This document shows positions 10,545 to 21,100 of a DNA stretch of 64,000 nucleotides, one piece after another. The stretch spans positions 930,001 through 994,000 of the forward strand of contig NC_088958.1 of NCBI RefSeq assembly GCF_010111755.1, in the 5' to 3' direction. The notes below the pieces were generated by a model. It was given only the letters and a program-made list of their open reading frames with translations, ran no database searches and was not told where the DNA came from. Source of the stretch: Nakaseomyces glabratus. Lineage: Eukaryota > Ascomycota > Saccharomycetes > Saccharomycetales > Saccharomycetaceae. The position numbers were made by a program, and so were the translations under genes. Each line of letters opens with the position of its first letter. Positions within the stretch are counted from its first letter, which is position 1.

Positions 10545-11673
10545 ATACTGGATTCGTTGTAAAGCTAAGTAATGTATCGTGGCATATTCTTATAGTGTTC
10601 TTCACGTGACAATATTTTGCCCAATCATCATATTCACGTTTTGAGATATACTTGAGGTAACTAAACTTTTGATTATCTATCAAGTTTCGTACATTGCTTT
10701 ATCCTGATCGTATTAATCTCTCTATCTATCGCTGACTAGAACAAAATACAAAGATTTAACCAAAAATTTGTATATATTCCTAGCCTTATATCCTTTCATC
10801 AATGTAGATTTATTTATTGGAGATATGCTCTGTGCATTCTTGAGGTAAGCACTAAAACCAAAATGGGACACCAAAACATTAACCTGTGGAACTACACACG
10901 TGGAAAGTGACCGAACTTGATACTTGCGGAAACTACATAAAGCACTAGTGCACAATTACTTGTGAAGTTGTTGGGATACTGTGTAGATAACTACAATATA
11001 CTATTGTTACTATTGCTGAAGAATACACTACAATACCCTATTTGTGCTTGGCGGCAAATATCCATTCTAATTTCTGGATATATTGAGAGAACCTCCAAAT
11101 CCATTCAATGTCAAAAGTTCTAGAACCAAGGTTTTCGTATAGGAGCCCTCGTTAAACTCAAAGCTTTTCTCTAATTTAACATTCTCTTTCCCCGTATAGT
11201 TTACAAGTGCAGAACCAGGTACGAAGAACACGGGATGGTGGACTAGCGAGCAAGCAAGGCTTCTATATTTGTAGTACACCTAACCTAGACGTTTAATGCG
11301 CCTTTTCAAATCGCTTAGATATCCACTGAATATTGCTCTTCTGCACTTCCATCCCCACCCCCCTTCTCATTATCCCGTTTTGCCGTCTCCTCTTCTGGCA
11401 GGCGACCCCTCTTGCTGCACAAGGGATCTTCAAATCCGCGAAAAAATATTTCAGAGATCTTGAGATCTCGCTTCATTGTTCTCGCTTCATTGTTTACATT
11501 TTTGACTTGCCTACTGTGGAGATCTTAGTAATTCTATGCATCAGAGTTGCTTGTGGACACAGAAGTTCATAATAAAAAAGCAATTACCTGTCAAAACGCG
11601 AAAATATTATACTTTCTTATGTAGTGGGAATGAGCTCTATATCATATACTCTTGCTACGATGGGGAGCTATTT

Positions 11674-11705
11674 CGATGATCTTAATCGATGATCTTAATC
11701 GATGA
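11674..11705. repeat. 13-bp tandem repeat (about 2.4 units)
   Basis: CGATGATCTTAAT occurs twice in a row followed by a partial third unit. Small direct repeat in intergenic DNA about 380 bp upstream of the first TIR1-type gene. Confidence 0.8.
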
Positions 11706-11868
11706 GTTGTTTACATCTGGATCAAGAAGTTGTGTTGAAAAAAAGCAAAATACAACGCAGATACATCTGAAATATCTAACAATGGAAGTTAATAAATAAA
11801 TTACTATAGAGCATGTAGTATAATTGAACGATATCCATATTGCTTGGGATATATATCACGTTATTATG

Positions 11869-11876
11869 TCGTTTAA
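11869..11876 (+). promoter_or_regulatory. Possible Upc2/AR1-type site (TCGTTTAA) before TIR copy 1
   Basis: TCGTTTAA resembles the AR1 element TCGTTYAG through which Upc2 activates anaerobic DAN/TIR genes in S. cerevisiae. It lies 215 bp upstream of the start codon. The same string occurs upstream of copy 2 at 14691-14698, in the opposite orientation relative to that gene. Suggestive only. Confidence 0.35.
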
Positions 11877-11954
11877 TTATCAATGATCGTTTCTTATATG
11901 ACAACAATGCCATATAATAATGAAAAGTATGCCTCTAGTATAAGAAAAAAAATG

Positions 11955-11962
11955 TATATAAG
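11955..11962 (+). promoter_or_regulatory. TATA box of TIR copy 1
   Basis: TATATAAG 129 bp upstream of the ATG, normal yeast spacing for a strongly regulated, highly expressed gene. Confidence 0.55.
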
Positions 11963-12083
11963 AGCTATATATTCTTGATTTAGTTTAATCCTACTCTTGG
12001 TTTAAATTTAATTGTTAAATAATAAAAAAACCCCATCACACTAAGAAAAACAAACTTTTATACACTCGCTCATAATTTCAAAA

Positions 12084-12794
12084 ATGGCTTACTCTAAAAC
12101 TGCTATCCTAATCGCCGCTGCCGCTGCTTTGGTTTCCGCCCAAACCCCACAACAATTGGACGAATTGAACGTCATTTTGGATGATGTCAAGTCTAACTTG
12201 TCCTCCTACATGTCCTTGGTCCAAGACCCAAGCTCTGGTATCACTTTGGCTAACTTGCCAGCTGGTGTTTTGAACTTGGGTATGGCTTTGGCTTCCGCCA
12301 CTGACGACTCCTACACCACCTTGTACAAGGACATTGACTTCGATGGTATTGTTCCATTCTTGTCCAAGTTGCCATGGTACTCTGAAAGATTGGCTGGTAA
12401 GTTGGCCAAGGATCTAGGTGAAGCTTCTTCTTCTGCTGCTCCATCTTCCTCTGCTGCTCCATCTTCCTCTGCTGCCCCAACCACCTCTTCTTCTGCTGCC
12501 CCAACCACCTCTTCTTCTGCTGCTCCATCTTCTTCCAAGGCTTCTTCTTCTGCTGCCCCATCTTCCTCCAAGGCTTCTTCTTCTGCTGCCCCATCTTCTT
12601 CCAAGGCTGCTTCCTCCTCTGCTAAGGCTTCTTCCTCTGCTAAGGCTTCTACCACCGTTGTCACCTCTGCCACCAAGGCTGCTATCTCTCAAATCGGTGA
12701 CGGTCAAATCCAAGCTCAAACCGCTAACGGTGCTGGTAAGGTCGCTGCTGGTATGGGTGCTGGTGTCATCGCCGCCGCTGCTTTGTTGTTGTAA
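12084..12794 (+). CDS. TIR1: TIR1/SRP1-TIP1 family GPI cell-wall mannoprotein, copy 1
   Basis: Structural mannoprotein of the cell wall. The 236-aa precursor has a signal peptide (MAYSKTAILIAAAAALVSA, cleavage about residue 19), a PAU/SRP1-TIP1 domain at about 20-112, and a Ser/Ala/Pro-rich low-complexity region (repeats of SSSAAPSSS) at about 113-195 for O-mannosylation. The hydrophobic tail GVIAAAALLL after a small-residue stretch is a GPI-attachment signal. Codon use is extremely biased, as in very highly expressed genes. S. cerevisiae has TIR1 (YER011W) at this position. The second copy on the opposite strand is almost identical, so orthology to one TIR member is uncertain. TIR genes are cold- and anaerobiosis-induced in S. 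cerevisiae. Confidence 0.92.
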   Translation: MAYSKTAILIAAAAALVSAQTPQQLDELNVILDDVKSNLSSYMSLVQDPSSGITLANLPAGVLNLGMALASATDDSYTTLYKDIDFDGIVPFLSKLPWYSERLAGKLAKDLGEASSSAAPSSSAAPSSSAAPTTSSSAAPTTSSSAAPSSSKASSSAAPSSSKASSSAAPSSSKAASSSAKASSSAKASTTVVTSATKAAISQIGDGQIQAQTANGAGKVAAGMGAGVIAAAALLL

Positions 12795-13510
12795 TTTCTC
12801 TAATCTATTAGAAAACTTTTATAACTTATAGAAACTAAATATTTGACGGAAAATCTCATGAACACCTTTTAATGTAAGTAAGATATTCTATTGCAGGGCT
12901 TATAGAAATATATTGCTACCATATTATTTATAAACTTTTTTTGTTTATCACAAAGTTTTTGCTGTCAATACTCTGACCAAATAAATGTTACAATTTAAAA
13001 AGGACATTGGAATTAAATTGTTGCTTAATAGCTACCGCGCTACTGGACTGATATTGATCAATGTAATTTTGGGTGCATAAGTATGGCCCCATTTGAATCC
13101 TACTCGGCGCTTGATTGAATTAAAAAAGTCATGGATTGCTAATTGGGCAACAGAGGTGGTTAGTGATATGTTTATTTAAACTATTTATGAACTTTATTTT
13201 TAATCAATTTATATATATATTTTTTACATGATACATATTTTAAATCGATTTTTAGTTGGGGATGGCGCAGACCAATCCGTTGTTTTTCAAAGCGGCTTTT
13301 TTCAAATGAGTGAATACCAATTAATGTTATTATAATACTTTAGAATTTATTCGTAACTATAAGACCTATGAGACGTAGTACTATCTAAGTAAACATGACG
13401 TTGAAATATCGTAAGTGTGAATCTATAAAACCGTATTCCAGTAAGAATAATGATGCCTGTAATTTAATTTAGTTGGAAAAAAAACCCTTATGCTAATATG
13501 TTGGGTAAAC
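12795..13510. other. AT-rich spacer between convergent TIR copies
   Basis: 716 bp between two convergent stop codons; it holds both 3' UTRs. No gene, repeat or RNA recognised. It is the spacer of a large inverted repeat formed by the two genes. Confidence 0.7.
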
Positions 13511-14221
13511 TTACAACAACAAAGCAGCAGCAGCGAAAACACCAGCACCCATACCAGCAGCGACCTTACCAGCACCGTTAGCGGTTTGAGCTTGGATTTG
13601 ACCGTCACCGATTTGAGAGATAGCAGCCTTGGTGGCAGAGGTGACAACGGTGGTAGAAGCCTTAGCAGAGGAAGAAGCCTTAGCAGAGGAGGAAGCAGCC
13701 TTGGAAGAAGATGGGGCAGCAGAAGAAGAAGCCTTGGAGGAAGATGGGGCAGCAGAAGAAGAAGCCTTGGAAGAAGATGGAGCAGCAGAAGAAGAGGTGG
13801 TTGGGGCAGCAGAAGAAGAGGTGGTTGGGGCAGCAGAGGAAGATGGAGCAGCAGAGGAAGATGGAGCAGCAGAAGAAGAAGCTTCACCTAGATCCTTGGC
13901 CAACTTACCAGCCAATCTTTCAGAGTACCATGGCAACTTGGACAAGAATGGAACAATACCATCGAAGTCAATGTCCTTGTACAAGGTGGTGTAGGAGTCG
14001 TCAGTGGCGGAAGCCAAAGCCATACCCAAGTTCAAAACACCAGCTGGCAAGTTAGCCAAAGTGATACCAGAGCTTGGGTCTTGGACCAAGGACATGTAGG
14101 AGGACAAGTTAGACTTGACATCATCCAAAATGACGTTCAATTCGTCCAATTGTTGTGGGGTTTGGGCGGAAACCAAAGCAGCGGCAGCGGCGATTAGGAT
14201 AGCAGTCTTAGAGTAAGCCAT
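13511..14221 (-). CDS. TIR1/SRP1-TIP1 family GPI cell-wall mannoprotein, copy 2
   Basis: Same 236-aa length and architecture as copy 1: signal peptide, SRP1/TIP1 domain, Ser/Ala repeat region and GPI tail. The only amino-acid change I find is Ile to Phe in the final hydrophobic tail (GVFAAAALLL). At DNA level I see a synonymous change in codon 5 (AAG for AAA) and a small cluster near the stop; everything else compared, including the low-complexity repeat, is identical. Similarity stops at the stop codon and reaches only about 22 bp upstream of the ATG. This points to recent duplication or ongoing gene conversion. A TATA element (TATAAATA) lies at 14342-14349. Confidence 0.92.
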   Translation of the reverse strand: MAYSKTAILIAAAAALVSAQTPQQLDELNVILDDVKSNLSSYMSLVQDPSSGITLANLPAGVLNLGMALASATDDSYTTLYKDIDFDGIVPFLSKLPWYSERLAGKLAKDLGEASSSAAPSSSAAPSSSAAPTTSSSAAPTTSSSAAPSSSKASSSAAPSSSKASSSAAPSSSKAASSSAKASSSAKASTTVVTSATKAAISQIGDGQIQAQTANGAGKVAAGMGAGVFAAAALLL

Positions 14222-16407
14222 TTTTGATATTATAAGCGAGTGAATTCGGTTGGATTAATTATTTCAATAGTTAAGAGAAAATTATAGAGAAGATAAAAGT
14301 ATTATCTTTCAAACACTCAAACATATCTTGGGAAGGGTCCCTATTTATATGAAAAAAAAACTTTTGCTTCTCAATAATCACAACCATGAATCAAATTTAG
14401 TCCTTAAAAAATCAACCATGGCATGGTGTTGTTGTTGTTTGTACTATATTTTTAATCCTTTTTCAGTTTGTATCTTTACGATTGCGGGATGTTTTTTTAC
14501 TTTTACAATATTCAATGTTTAAAAATGTCGTTCAAGCACTACTGGTATCCTTTAGTGTATTAGAGAACATTGCATAACATTACTTTAAAATAGTATTTTT
14601 TTTCAAAAGTAGAACAAATCTAATAGGGAGGTATGAGATATTACCACAACGAGATGTTGTTTATGCAAACATTTTCAATATCGTTTAATTGCTATTTCTG
14701 TTTCATAATCATATCTTGAATAGAAAGGTATAGTTAGAAAGAATCAATCGACTTTTAAACAAAGTCCCACAACAAATTATGCAGCGCTAGTAGTTTATCA
14801 ATCTTAAGAAGGTGGAGGGGTGCGTTCAAACCATTACCAATAGCCTGGGTATAATCCAATCGAGTTTCCCCAGCAGGGAGCTTCCATTGTTCGTACCCGA
14901 GTTTATTTTAGCCAAATATAAAAACAATGGGGGAGGAAGAGAAAAGAAATTCACAATAAAATAGCGCTGCTTCCTTAGGTATTTTCTCTGTATGATACGC
15001 AGATCGAGATTAAAGTAATAAGAACCACAGGGACTACAATAAATTATCAAATATTAGTAAGTTCTTATAACTTGGGATTATAAATAGATGATAGAAGCAC
15101 ACCCTACTCAGAAAGCCTTGTAACAACTGGGAGAATTAATAATAGCGATTACCTAGTGTGATTAACCGTGAGTTGCGATCCATATATCCAGTCCCACGCC
15201 ATTGTTTGTTTTTCGCTAACAAATGATCGTAGCTACAGTATGAAAATTTCAAATTCCTACTTTCTTTCTTTTTTCCCCCTACCATAATATATACTTCTCG
15301 TACTTTGCTGAGAATGCGCCGTAGCACATTTTGAAAATACCATGAATTACCAATTAGCATCTCAGCTACAGAGAGGGATAGCCATAGAAATATCGCAGAC
15401 CGTGCCGTCAGCAAGAAAAACCACTGTACAATAGCTATTCATGGTCGTGTTTCACTGTGTTCCTGCCCCAGAGGTCTCCATATGAATCTTAACAATACAG
15501 TCCTCAAAGAAAGCTAGCCATTTATTACTTTCCTAATCGGGACATTCTATCCTGCATGGATAGTGATGTGCGCTGAACGATTGAACACAAAACGAAAATC
15601 ACTTGCCCGTAAAGGTACGTACGGCCATTTCTTTGTGGTTCTCAGTATTCATGCCTCCCCGAGACTCTAAGTGATGCTTTCTGGATCTTGCGTTTAAGTA
15701 ACATTTTTGCATCAGCTGGGTGCTTTAACGAGATGAGTTATGGGCCCAGCTAGTTCCAAGAGCTGCAGATGCTTCGAGTAGTAGTCTCGAATTGGGGGCT
15801 ATGTGATGCAGCAACCACCAAAAATGGCAAAGACGGCATTCGCAGCAAAGGGTAATTCAAGCTCGTTTACCCAGGGCCAGGGATTTTAAGCCCAACAAAC
15901 GAGGAAGTGCTGGGCCAGAATGTTCTGCATTTGAGGTGACACTTCCAGAGCTCAAATACTAGAAATTCACGCAAGTGAGTGCCTCCATAAAAGGTTTCCT
16001 GAGGTATAGCTACGCAAACAAAGTTGTGACCGCTTCGAAGAAATAGCCTAATCCCTATTGTTAATGGTAAGGTGGTTGAAAGAAGATTACTTGTGTCCGT
16101 TTAAGACGGAACCGAACAGGGATTGCAACTAAGCTCTGGATGGCTTATTTGTCTAGAGTCCTACATACACAACTCGACTATCGAAACAATAATATGGATG
16201 TTATAGGCAGTAAGGTTCTCCGGACTTATGTGCTACGAAGAAAAAGACGTCTAGATAGCCTCCGCCTCCTGTGGCCGTGTTTAGTGTCAATACTGCGATG
16301 AGCACCTTAAAAGTGAACAAATAACTCTTCTGAATGCCAATGTGTTATACATTGAAGGGCTCCTTCTTAGACATTATATAGTCTCCATATCAAAATATAG
16401 AAAAATA
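14222..16407. other. Long gene-free interval (2.2 kb)
   Basis: The first part (14222-15100) is AT-rich TIR promoter DNA. From about 15400 to 16330 composition is more balanced and resembles transcribed DNA, but all frames are broken and I recognise no protein or RNA family. It could be an extended promoter, a non-coding RNA, or a decayed gene. Confidence 0.4.
14342..14349 (-). promoter_or_regulatory. TATA box of TIR copy 2
   Basis: TATAAATA on the minus strand, about 121 bp upstream of the copy 2 ATG; spacing mirrors copy 1. Confidence 0.5.
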
Positions 16408-17115
16408 ATGACCTTAGAAGGCTATGTTGTGAAGCTTAAAGATTATGGAGCTTGTGACGTTTCAGATGGATTGCTCCATTACTGTAAAATTGATGATGGG
16501 GGTTTCTTTCCTGACTTGATACAAAGATCAGGACCACACAAGACCATAGTTGGTCCCGCATACACAGTGCTCTTTGCTTCAGTCGATGACCCCCGGCCTG
16601 AAGTGAACTACATTGACAATATCCCTGCAGGAGCATTCATGATCATAGCGCTAGAAAAGTCATTACAGGAAAAGCCTGAGCAAATCACGCAGGCGCTTTA
16701 TGGTGGATTAATGGCCAATCGTGCGCAATATCAGAATTCTGCAGGTACAATTGTGTTTGGTCGGGTCAGAGACTTAGGGGAGCATAAGGAGTGTGGCCAA
16801 CCATTGTTTAGCCTTGGTGTTGGCACTTGTGCACCCAAGAAAGCTGTAAAACCAGTGGCTACAAATGTTTCACTACCTATCCTATTACCGAATGGTTGTA
16901 CCAGTGCCATTAGTCCAGGCGATGTTTTAGTAGCCGATGAGAATGGGGTTGTGCGCATCCCAAAAGATACGCTGTTGGAATCAGGTGATAAACTGATCAA
17001 TTACATTGAGCAACAGATAGCAGCTGATACTTTAGTTATGGAAGATATTAGAAATGGTATTCCTGCCAAACAGTCTCAAAAAGACAGAAGGGCCGCACTG
17101 AAGCAGTTACTCTAA
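16408..17115 (+). CDS. RraA-like / HMG-aldolase family protein (YER010C type)
   Basis: Orthologue of S. cerevisiae YER010C, a trimeric RraA-fold protein with reported 4-hydroxy-4-methyl-2-oxoglutarate aldolase and oxaloacetate decarboxylase-type chemistry; cell role unclear. From the ATG at 16408 the protein is 235 aa, against 234 in S. cerevisiae. An upstream in-frame ATG at 16342 adds 22 unconserved residues, so I prefer the later start. Conserved features are the N-terminal CDVSDGL, DDPRPEVNYID, the YGGLM...RAQY helix, GTIVFGRVRD with the substrate/metal Arg-Asp pair, and a C-terminal KQSQKDRRAALK. It is transcribed opposite to its neighbours, as in S. cerevisiae. Confidence 0.92.
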   Translation: MTLEGYVVKLKDYGACDVSDGLLHYCKIDDGGFFPDLIQRSGPHKTIVGPAYTVLFASVDDPRPEVNYIDNIPAGAFMIIALEKSLQEKPEQITQALYGGLMANRAQYQNSAGTIVFGRVRDLGEHKECGQPLFSLGVGTCAPKKAVKPVATNVSLPILLPNGCTSAISPGDVLVADENGVVRIPKDTLLESGDKLINYIEQQIAADTLVMEDIRNGIPAKQSQKDRRAALKQLL

Positions 17116-17312
17116 GACTTTGCACTTTGAGAAAGCGCAATAACATAATTACTTTTTCATATATTCATATATTAAGTTGTGAACCAATATTCTATAGCTT
17201 ACACATTATATTTGTAGTTGCTGATCTAAAAATGTATACATTCACGGATAGGAATCTAAAAACATACTCAGTAGGAACCTGAAAGTGTTTCTATATCTTT
17301 CCTACATCTCAT

Positions 17313-17690
17313 TTAAGCAGAGTAGTTCAAACGGAAAATGTCGTTGAAGACATAGTAAGAGTTACCATCTGGTATCAAGTGGAAAACTTGAGAGAAACGT
17401 TGTGGGTTTTGCTCATCATCAATCAACAAATCACCTGTGATCATAACTAGAACGTCACCATTTGGAGAAGCTGGTTGAGCATCCAATGTAGTGATTCTGT
17501 GAGCAACTTTTTGGAATGGCAAAGAAACCAACTTTTCAACGATGCTCTTGGCACCTTGTAGCTGACTGGTCTCAAAAGTCAACATGGACTCATCTCTGTA
17601 CAAGTTACCCAATTGACTTCTGTCAGAGTCAAATTGGTTATAGTAAAATTCAGTAAATTGCTGAGCCAAAGCGTTAAAATCCATAGACAT
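17313..17690 (-). CDS. NTF2: Nuclear transport factor 2
   Basis: Carries Ran-GDP into the nucleus through FG-nucleoporins. From the ATG at 17690 the protein is 125 aa ([20 protein letters not shown]), exactly the S. cerevisiae length and nearly identical in sequence. The frame stays open upstream to an ATG at 17867, but those 59 residues have no family counterpart, so the short start is chosen. The small cone-shaped NTF2 fold is complete to the C-terminal [11 protein letters not shown]. Divergent from SEC3, as in YER009W/YER008C. Confidence 0.95.
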   Translation of the reverse strand: MSMDFNALAQQFTEFYYNQFDSDRSQLGNLYRDESMLTFETSQLQGAKSIVEKLVSLPFQKVAHRITTLDAQPASPNGDVLVMITGDLLIDDEQNPQRFSQVFHLIPDGNSYYVFNDIFRLNYSA

Positions 17691-18164
17691 CTCGATATGT
17701 AGTTCTTCTTGATAAAAAGCAGTCCCTTTTGTTCTCTTACGTTGTACCGCTAAATAAAACAACCAAGTATTCTTGTCTGTGAAAAATCGATCTGCAACCT
17801 CATCGCAAATACCTAACCAAACTATCCTGTTACCACTCATCGAGCACTCTCTTTCGAATTTTGTCAAGTCTTGTCATTATTACCAATTCATCTCGTTTTA
17901 AATGATTATTGAATAGGGAAAGTTCTGGGCGTCCCTTTCCCTGATTGCATTTGTGAAGTATAATAACAAGACGGATAGTTGGTAAGGTGTTCGCGCATCG
18001 CTTATGCAGTGAAGAATCAAGTGACATCTATCTAACTTGAGTAATTTCTTCTATTTTGTAATTGTTTGGACAGCCTCATTAAAAAGAGGTGATAAGGAGC
18101 TTGTATTACAAGGTTTGAGATTGGCATTGCCACATTAACATTTGCACACATACTCCTTTGAACA
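17691..18164. other. Divergent NTF2-SEC3 promoter
   Basis: About 470 bp between the two start codons. The NTF2-proximal 177 bp is an open in-frame extension judged non-coding by homology. No clear factor site recognised. Confidence 0.5.
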
Positions 18165-21100
18165 ATGAAAAGTGCTAGATCTCCATTTAAGAAATTTGGT
18201 CACAGTCGGGAAAATTCAACTGATGAGACTAAGAATGGTGGCCACAAGAGGACTGCATCGGGCCACAGCGGCCATAAATCACATTCCAGACAACCTAGTG
18301 GGTCAAACATACCGCCTGTCGCAGGGAATAACAATACCAATGGGCACAAACACAATTCATCTAGAGCTTCAAACTCCTCACAGAACTCCAATTTCTTGGC
18401 GGATCAGTATGAAAGAGACAGAAAAGCGATCATAAAGTATTGTTTCTCCAAGCCTGATCCAAAGACAGGTGTACCACCGAACAATTATATTACTCATGTA
18501 CGAATAATAGAAGACTCCAAATCTCCAAATATGAGACCACCACCTGATTCCAAATTGGAAAACAAAAAGAAACGTGTTCTAATAGTGAGTTCGAAAGCTA
18601 ATAATACAAAAGAGGTCCAGCTGCACAAAGCTCGTGAAAATAGTGACAAATCGTTTCAAATTGGAAGAACATGGACTTTAAAAGAGTTGGTCAAAATAGA
18701 AGCTGACTCTGTTGTGCCTGAGGGGTTCACATTCACTATGGGAAAGGTTTATTATTGGGAAACAAATACCGCTAAAGAAAGAACAGTGTTTCTGAAATCA
18801 GTTGTATCCCTTTACATTCAAACTTTTGAAGGCAAAGTGCCGGAGTTGATAAACCTCGACCTATCCCTATTTTATCTAGATGAGAAGAGTTATAGCAGAG
18901 CTGTAATCACGAGAAGCCCTAGCTCTAGTTTACCATCCAGTCCATTGAGAGCAACCCCAAATCTCGGTGCTAGTCATGGCAATTCTGGTATACAGCAGCT
19001 ACAACAAGCAGCAGTTACAGCACCAGCGGCAATACCACCAATGAATAAGGATCGGGTCTTGAAAGGCTCAAATGTTACACCAATCAATACGAGCATTTCG
19101 AACGTGATGACTATGGATCCACCTATGAGGTCTCCAAATAGACAAACTTCAAGATTGAGTAATGATACAGGTGGGCTATCCAAATCACCATATGCCAACA
19201 ACACCACAATTAATGATGTTCATAGAAATTATGGTGCACCTGCGCATTCAATAAAAAGTGATAGGCAAGACTCACTTGTCGACAATTCAAGTGGCAAGTT
19301 TTCTAACTCTGAGCTTGGTTCTGATAAAGTCATAGCCAACAGTTTGTCCAAAAATTCAACAAATGATAAAGAAGGTAATGAAATGGTATCACAACATAGC
19401 CGCGAATCCAAGGGCTTCAAGCTGCCAAGTGAGAAAAGATGGTCATCTAATTTACCCGATGACGATTCTCGACCAGATTTTGATGACTCTGAATATAACA
19501 AGCCACCTCAGAATAGGCCACCAGATCTAACAAACCCAGGTATGCCAGAATACTTGGATAAGCAGAACAATTCCTTAAGGGATAGACCCAAAGATAATTT
19601 ACTAGAAGATTTGAATGCTGTTTTGGCTAGCGACGATTTTAAGGCTCCTAAAACTGCTATGTATGCAAATGAAGATCTCAATAGCAGTGTAATAAGCGAA
19701 GATGGAGTGGCTCCTTTGAATTTAGCTGAAGTCATACCATTACAGACAAAAAGTGTTGAAGCATTAGCTGAACCAATAGACCTTAATGAATCACCTAGAA
19801 TGACTGACGACTACCCAATAAGAGAAGACGTTACAGAAGATATGACTGAATCATACTTAGATGATACAAAAGAAGATACCACTGAGATGTCATTCGAAAA
19901 AAATGATGAGGTTAGATATAGCCATGGCTACGAACCTCAGATAGAACATGTCTATCACGAAGTATCTACTATTCAAGAGGAGCCTGATTTAGCAAAGGTA
20001 CCAGCTAGGAACACTGATAGGCTTAAAAAGGTGGATGAAGTCCCACCAATCAATGTAAATATAAATGATGAGGCTTTAATGGAAATATTAACAGATATAC
20101 ATTGGGATGTAGAGAACGATGATGCTGACACACTGTTGGAGAAAGTCAACACCAACCTTTCAAAAACAGAGTACATGTTTAACACTAGTTTACTCACATT
20201 GAGTAAACTATCTAATAATCTTCAACCTTACGAAACTAACGTCAACAAGGCTTGCGATAACATTAATCCTACATTTTCATTGTTTTTGATGGAGATGAGT
20301 AACTGTTCTGAAGACATAGATTATGTCGAAAGTCAGAACAACGGCTTACAGATTGAAAGTGCTAATAAAAAGCAATTATGGTCAACTCTTGATAATCTAC
20401 TGAAAATAGTTTCATTAGACGAGGAAACATTAAACAAGCTATTAAATTGTCCCATCAGAGAAAAGAACCTACCTTGGATAGAAGAACAATTAGATGCTAT
20501 GTGCAAAGCATATAATGCAATAGAGGGTGCTAAGAATAATGACGAGTCAAATTTGAGAGACCTTGAGGCATTGAGACAAAGGCGTGAATTTTATGAACGT
20601 GTTACAAAGTTATTGATTGATAGAATGGTTGATGAGTTAGGAAGACGCTTTTCAAATCTTCACAATTCTAGCACATCGAGTGAACAAGTAATGAATATCC
20701 TGAACAATTTACTTGTTTTTTCTCCTTTAATTCTATTTTGTAAAATAATGTCCCCAGAGTCTTATGAAAAGCTATTGGAGTTATGGAATGCCAATTCACA
20801 AGCCATTCATAAAACCATATGGGATAAGGAATTTGCAAAGCTTGACAAGAATGAAATAATGGAACTGAAAGCCAATCATGCAATATTGATGGAGAAAGGT
20901 ACAGAGCAACTATTAAAGCAATGGAAGCATTTTAAAACTACCAGGAAAACAACAACAGATGAGCCTATATACGGTGATATTCTGGTTTCAGTACTTGAAA
21001 TGTTAGAGTCTCTCCAGAAACAATGTATTTATTACCAAAATTTTATTGATCTCTACTTTCACATTTCCTCTACACAGAACTTCACAGAAGCCATAAAAGC

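Larger units (their letters stand above)
10041..12083. other. Long intergenic region with tRNA-Glu and TIR promoter
   Basis: About 2 kb. Apart from tRNA-Glu and the Rpn4-like sites, it holds a 13-bp tandem duplication at 11674-11705 and two copies of TGTTGGGATA (10414 and 10969), an LTR-end-like string, without a definable element. The last 200 bp is the promoter of the first TIR1-type gene. No convincing ORF. Confidence 0.5.
12063..14243. repeat. Large inverted repeat (about 0.73-kb arms, 0.72-kb spacer)
   Basis: Arms are 12063-12794 and 13511-14243, the two TIR coding regions plus about 22 bp of leader, in convergent orientation. Arms are nearly identical while flanks and spacer are unrelated. 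Such a structure can invert by recombination and is prone to assembly error. Confidence 0.85.

Noticed and set aside
10605..10612. CDEI-like CACGTGAC next to tRNA-Glu
   Set aside because: No AT-rich block or CCGAA core at centromere spacing; probably a general E-box-type site. Other CDEI-like octamers (2316, 34680, 39278, 55246) fail in the same way.
12250..14055. Several long open frames (Leu-, Glu- and Gln/Lys-rich) overlapping both TIR genes on either strand
   Set aside because: They are shadows of the Ser/Ala codon repeats, identical in both copies and of extreme low complexity; the TIR frame has signal peptide, domain and GPI tail.
14418..14522. Short ORF with a CCCC run and hydrophobic tail, resembling a CYSTM protein
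   Set aside because: Only 34 codons, in AT-rich promoter DNA of TIR copy 2; the cysteines come from a TGT/TTG repeat and the CYSTM pattern is not met.
16342..16407. 22-residue extension of the RraA-like protein
   Set aside because: S. cerevisiae YER010C starts at the position equivalent to the ATG at 16408; the extension is hydrophobic and not conserved.
17691..17867. 59-residue N-terminal extension of NTF2
   Set aside because: The 125-residue form matches the family length exactly; the extension has no counterpart and is probably promoter DNA without stops.
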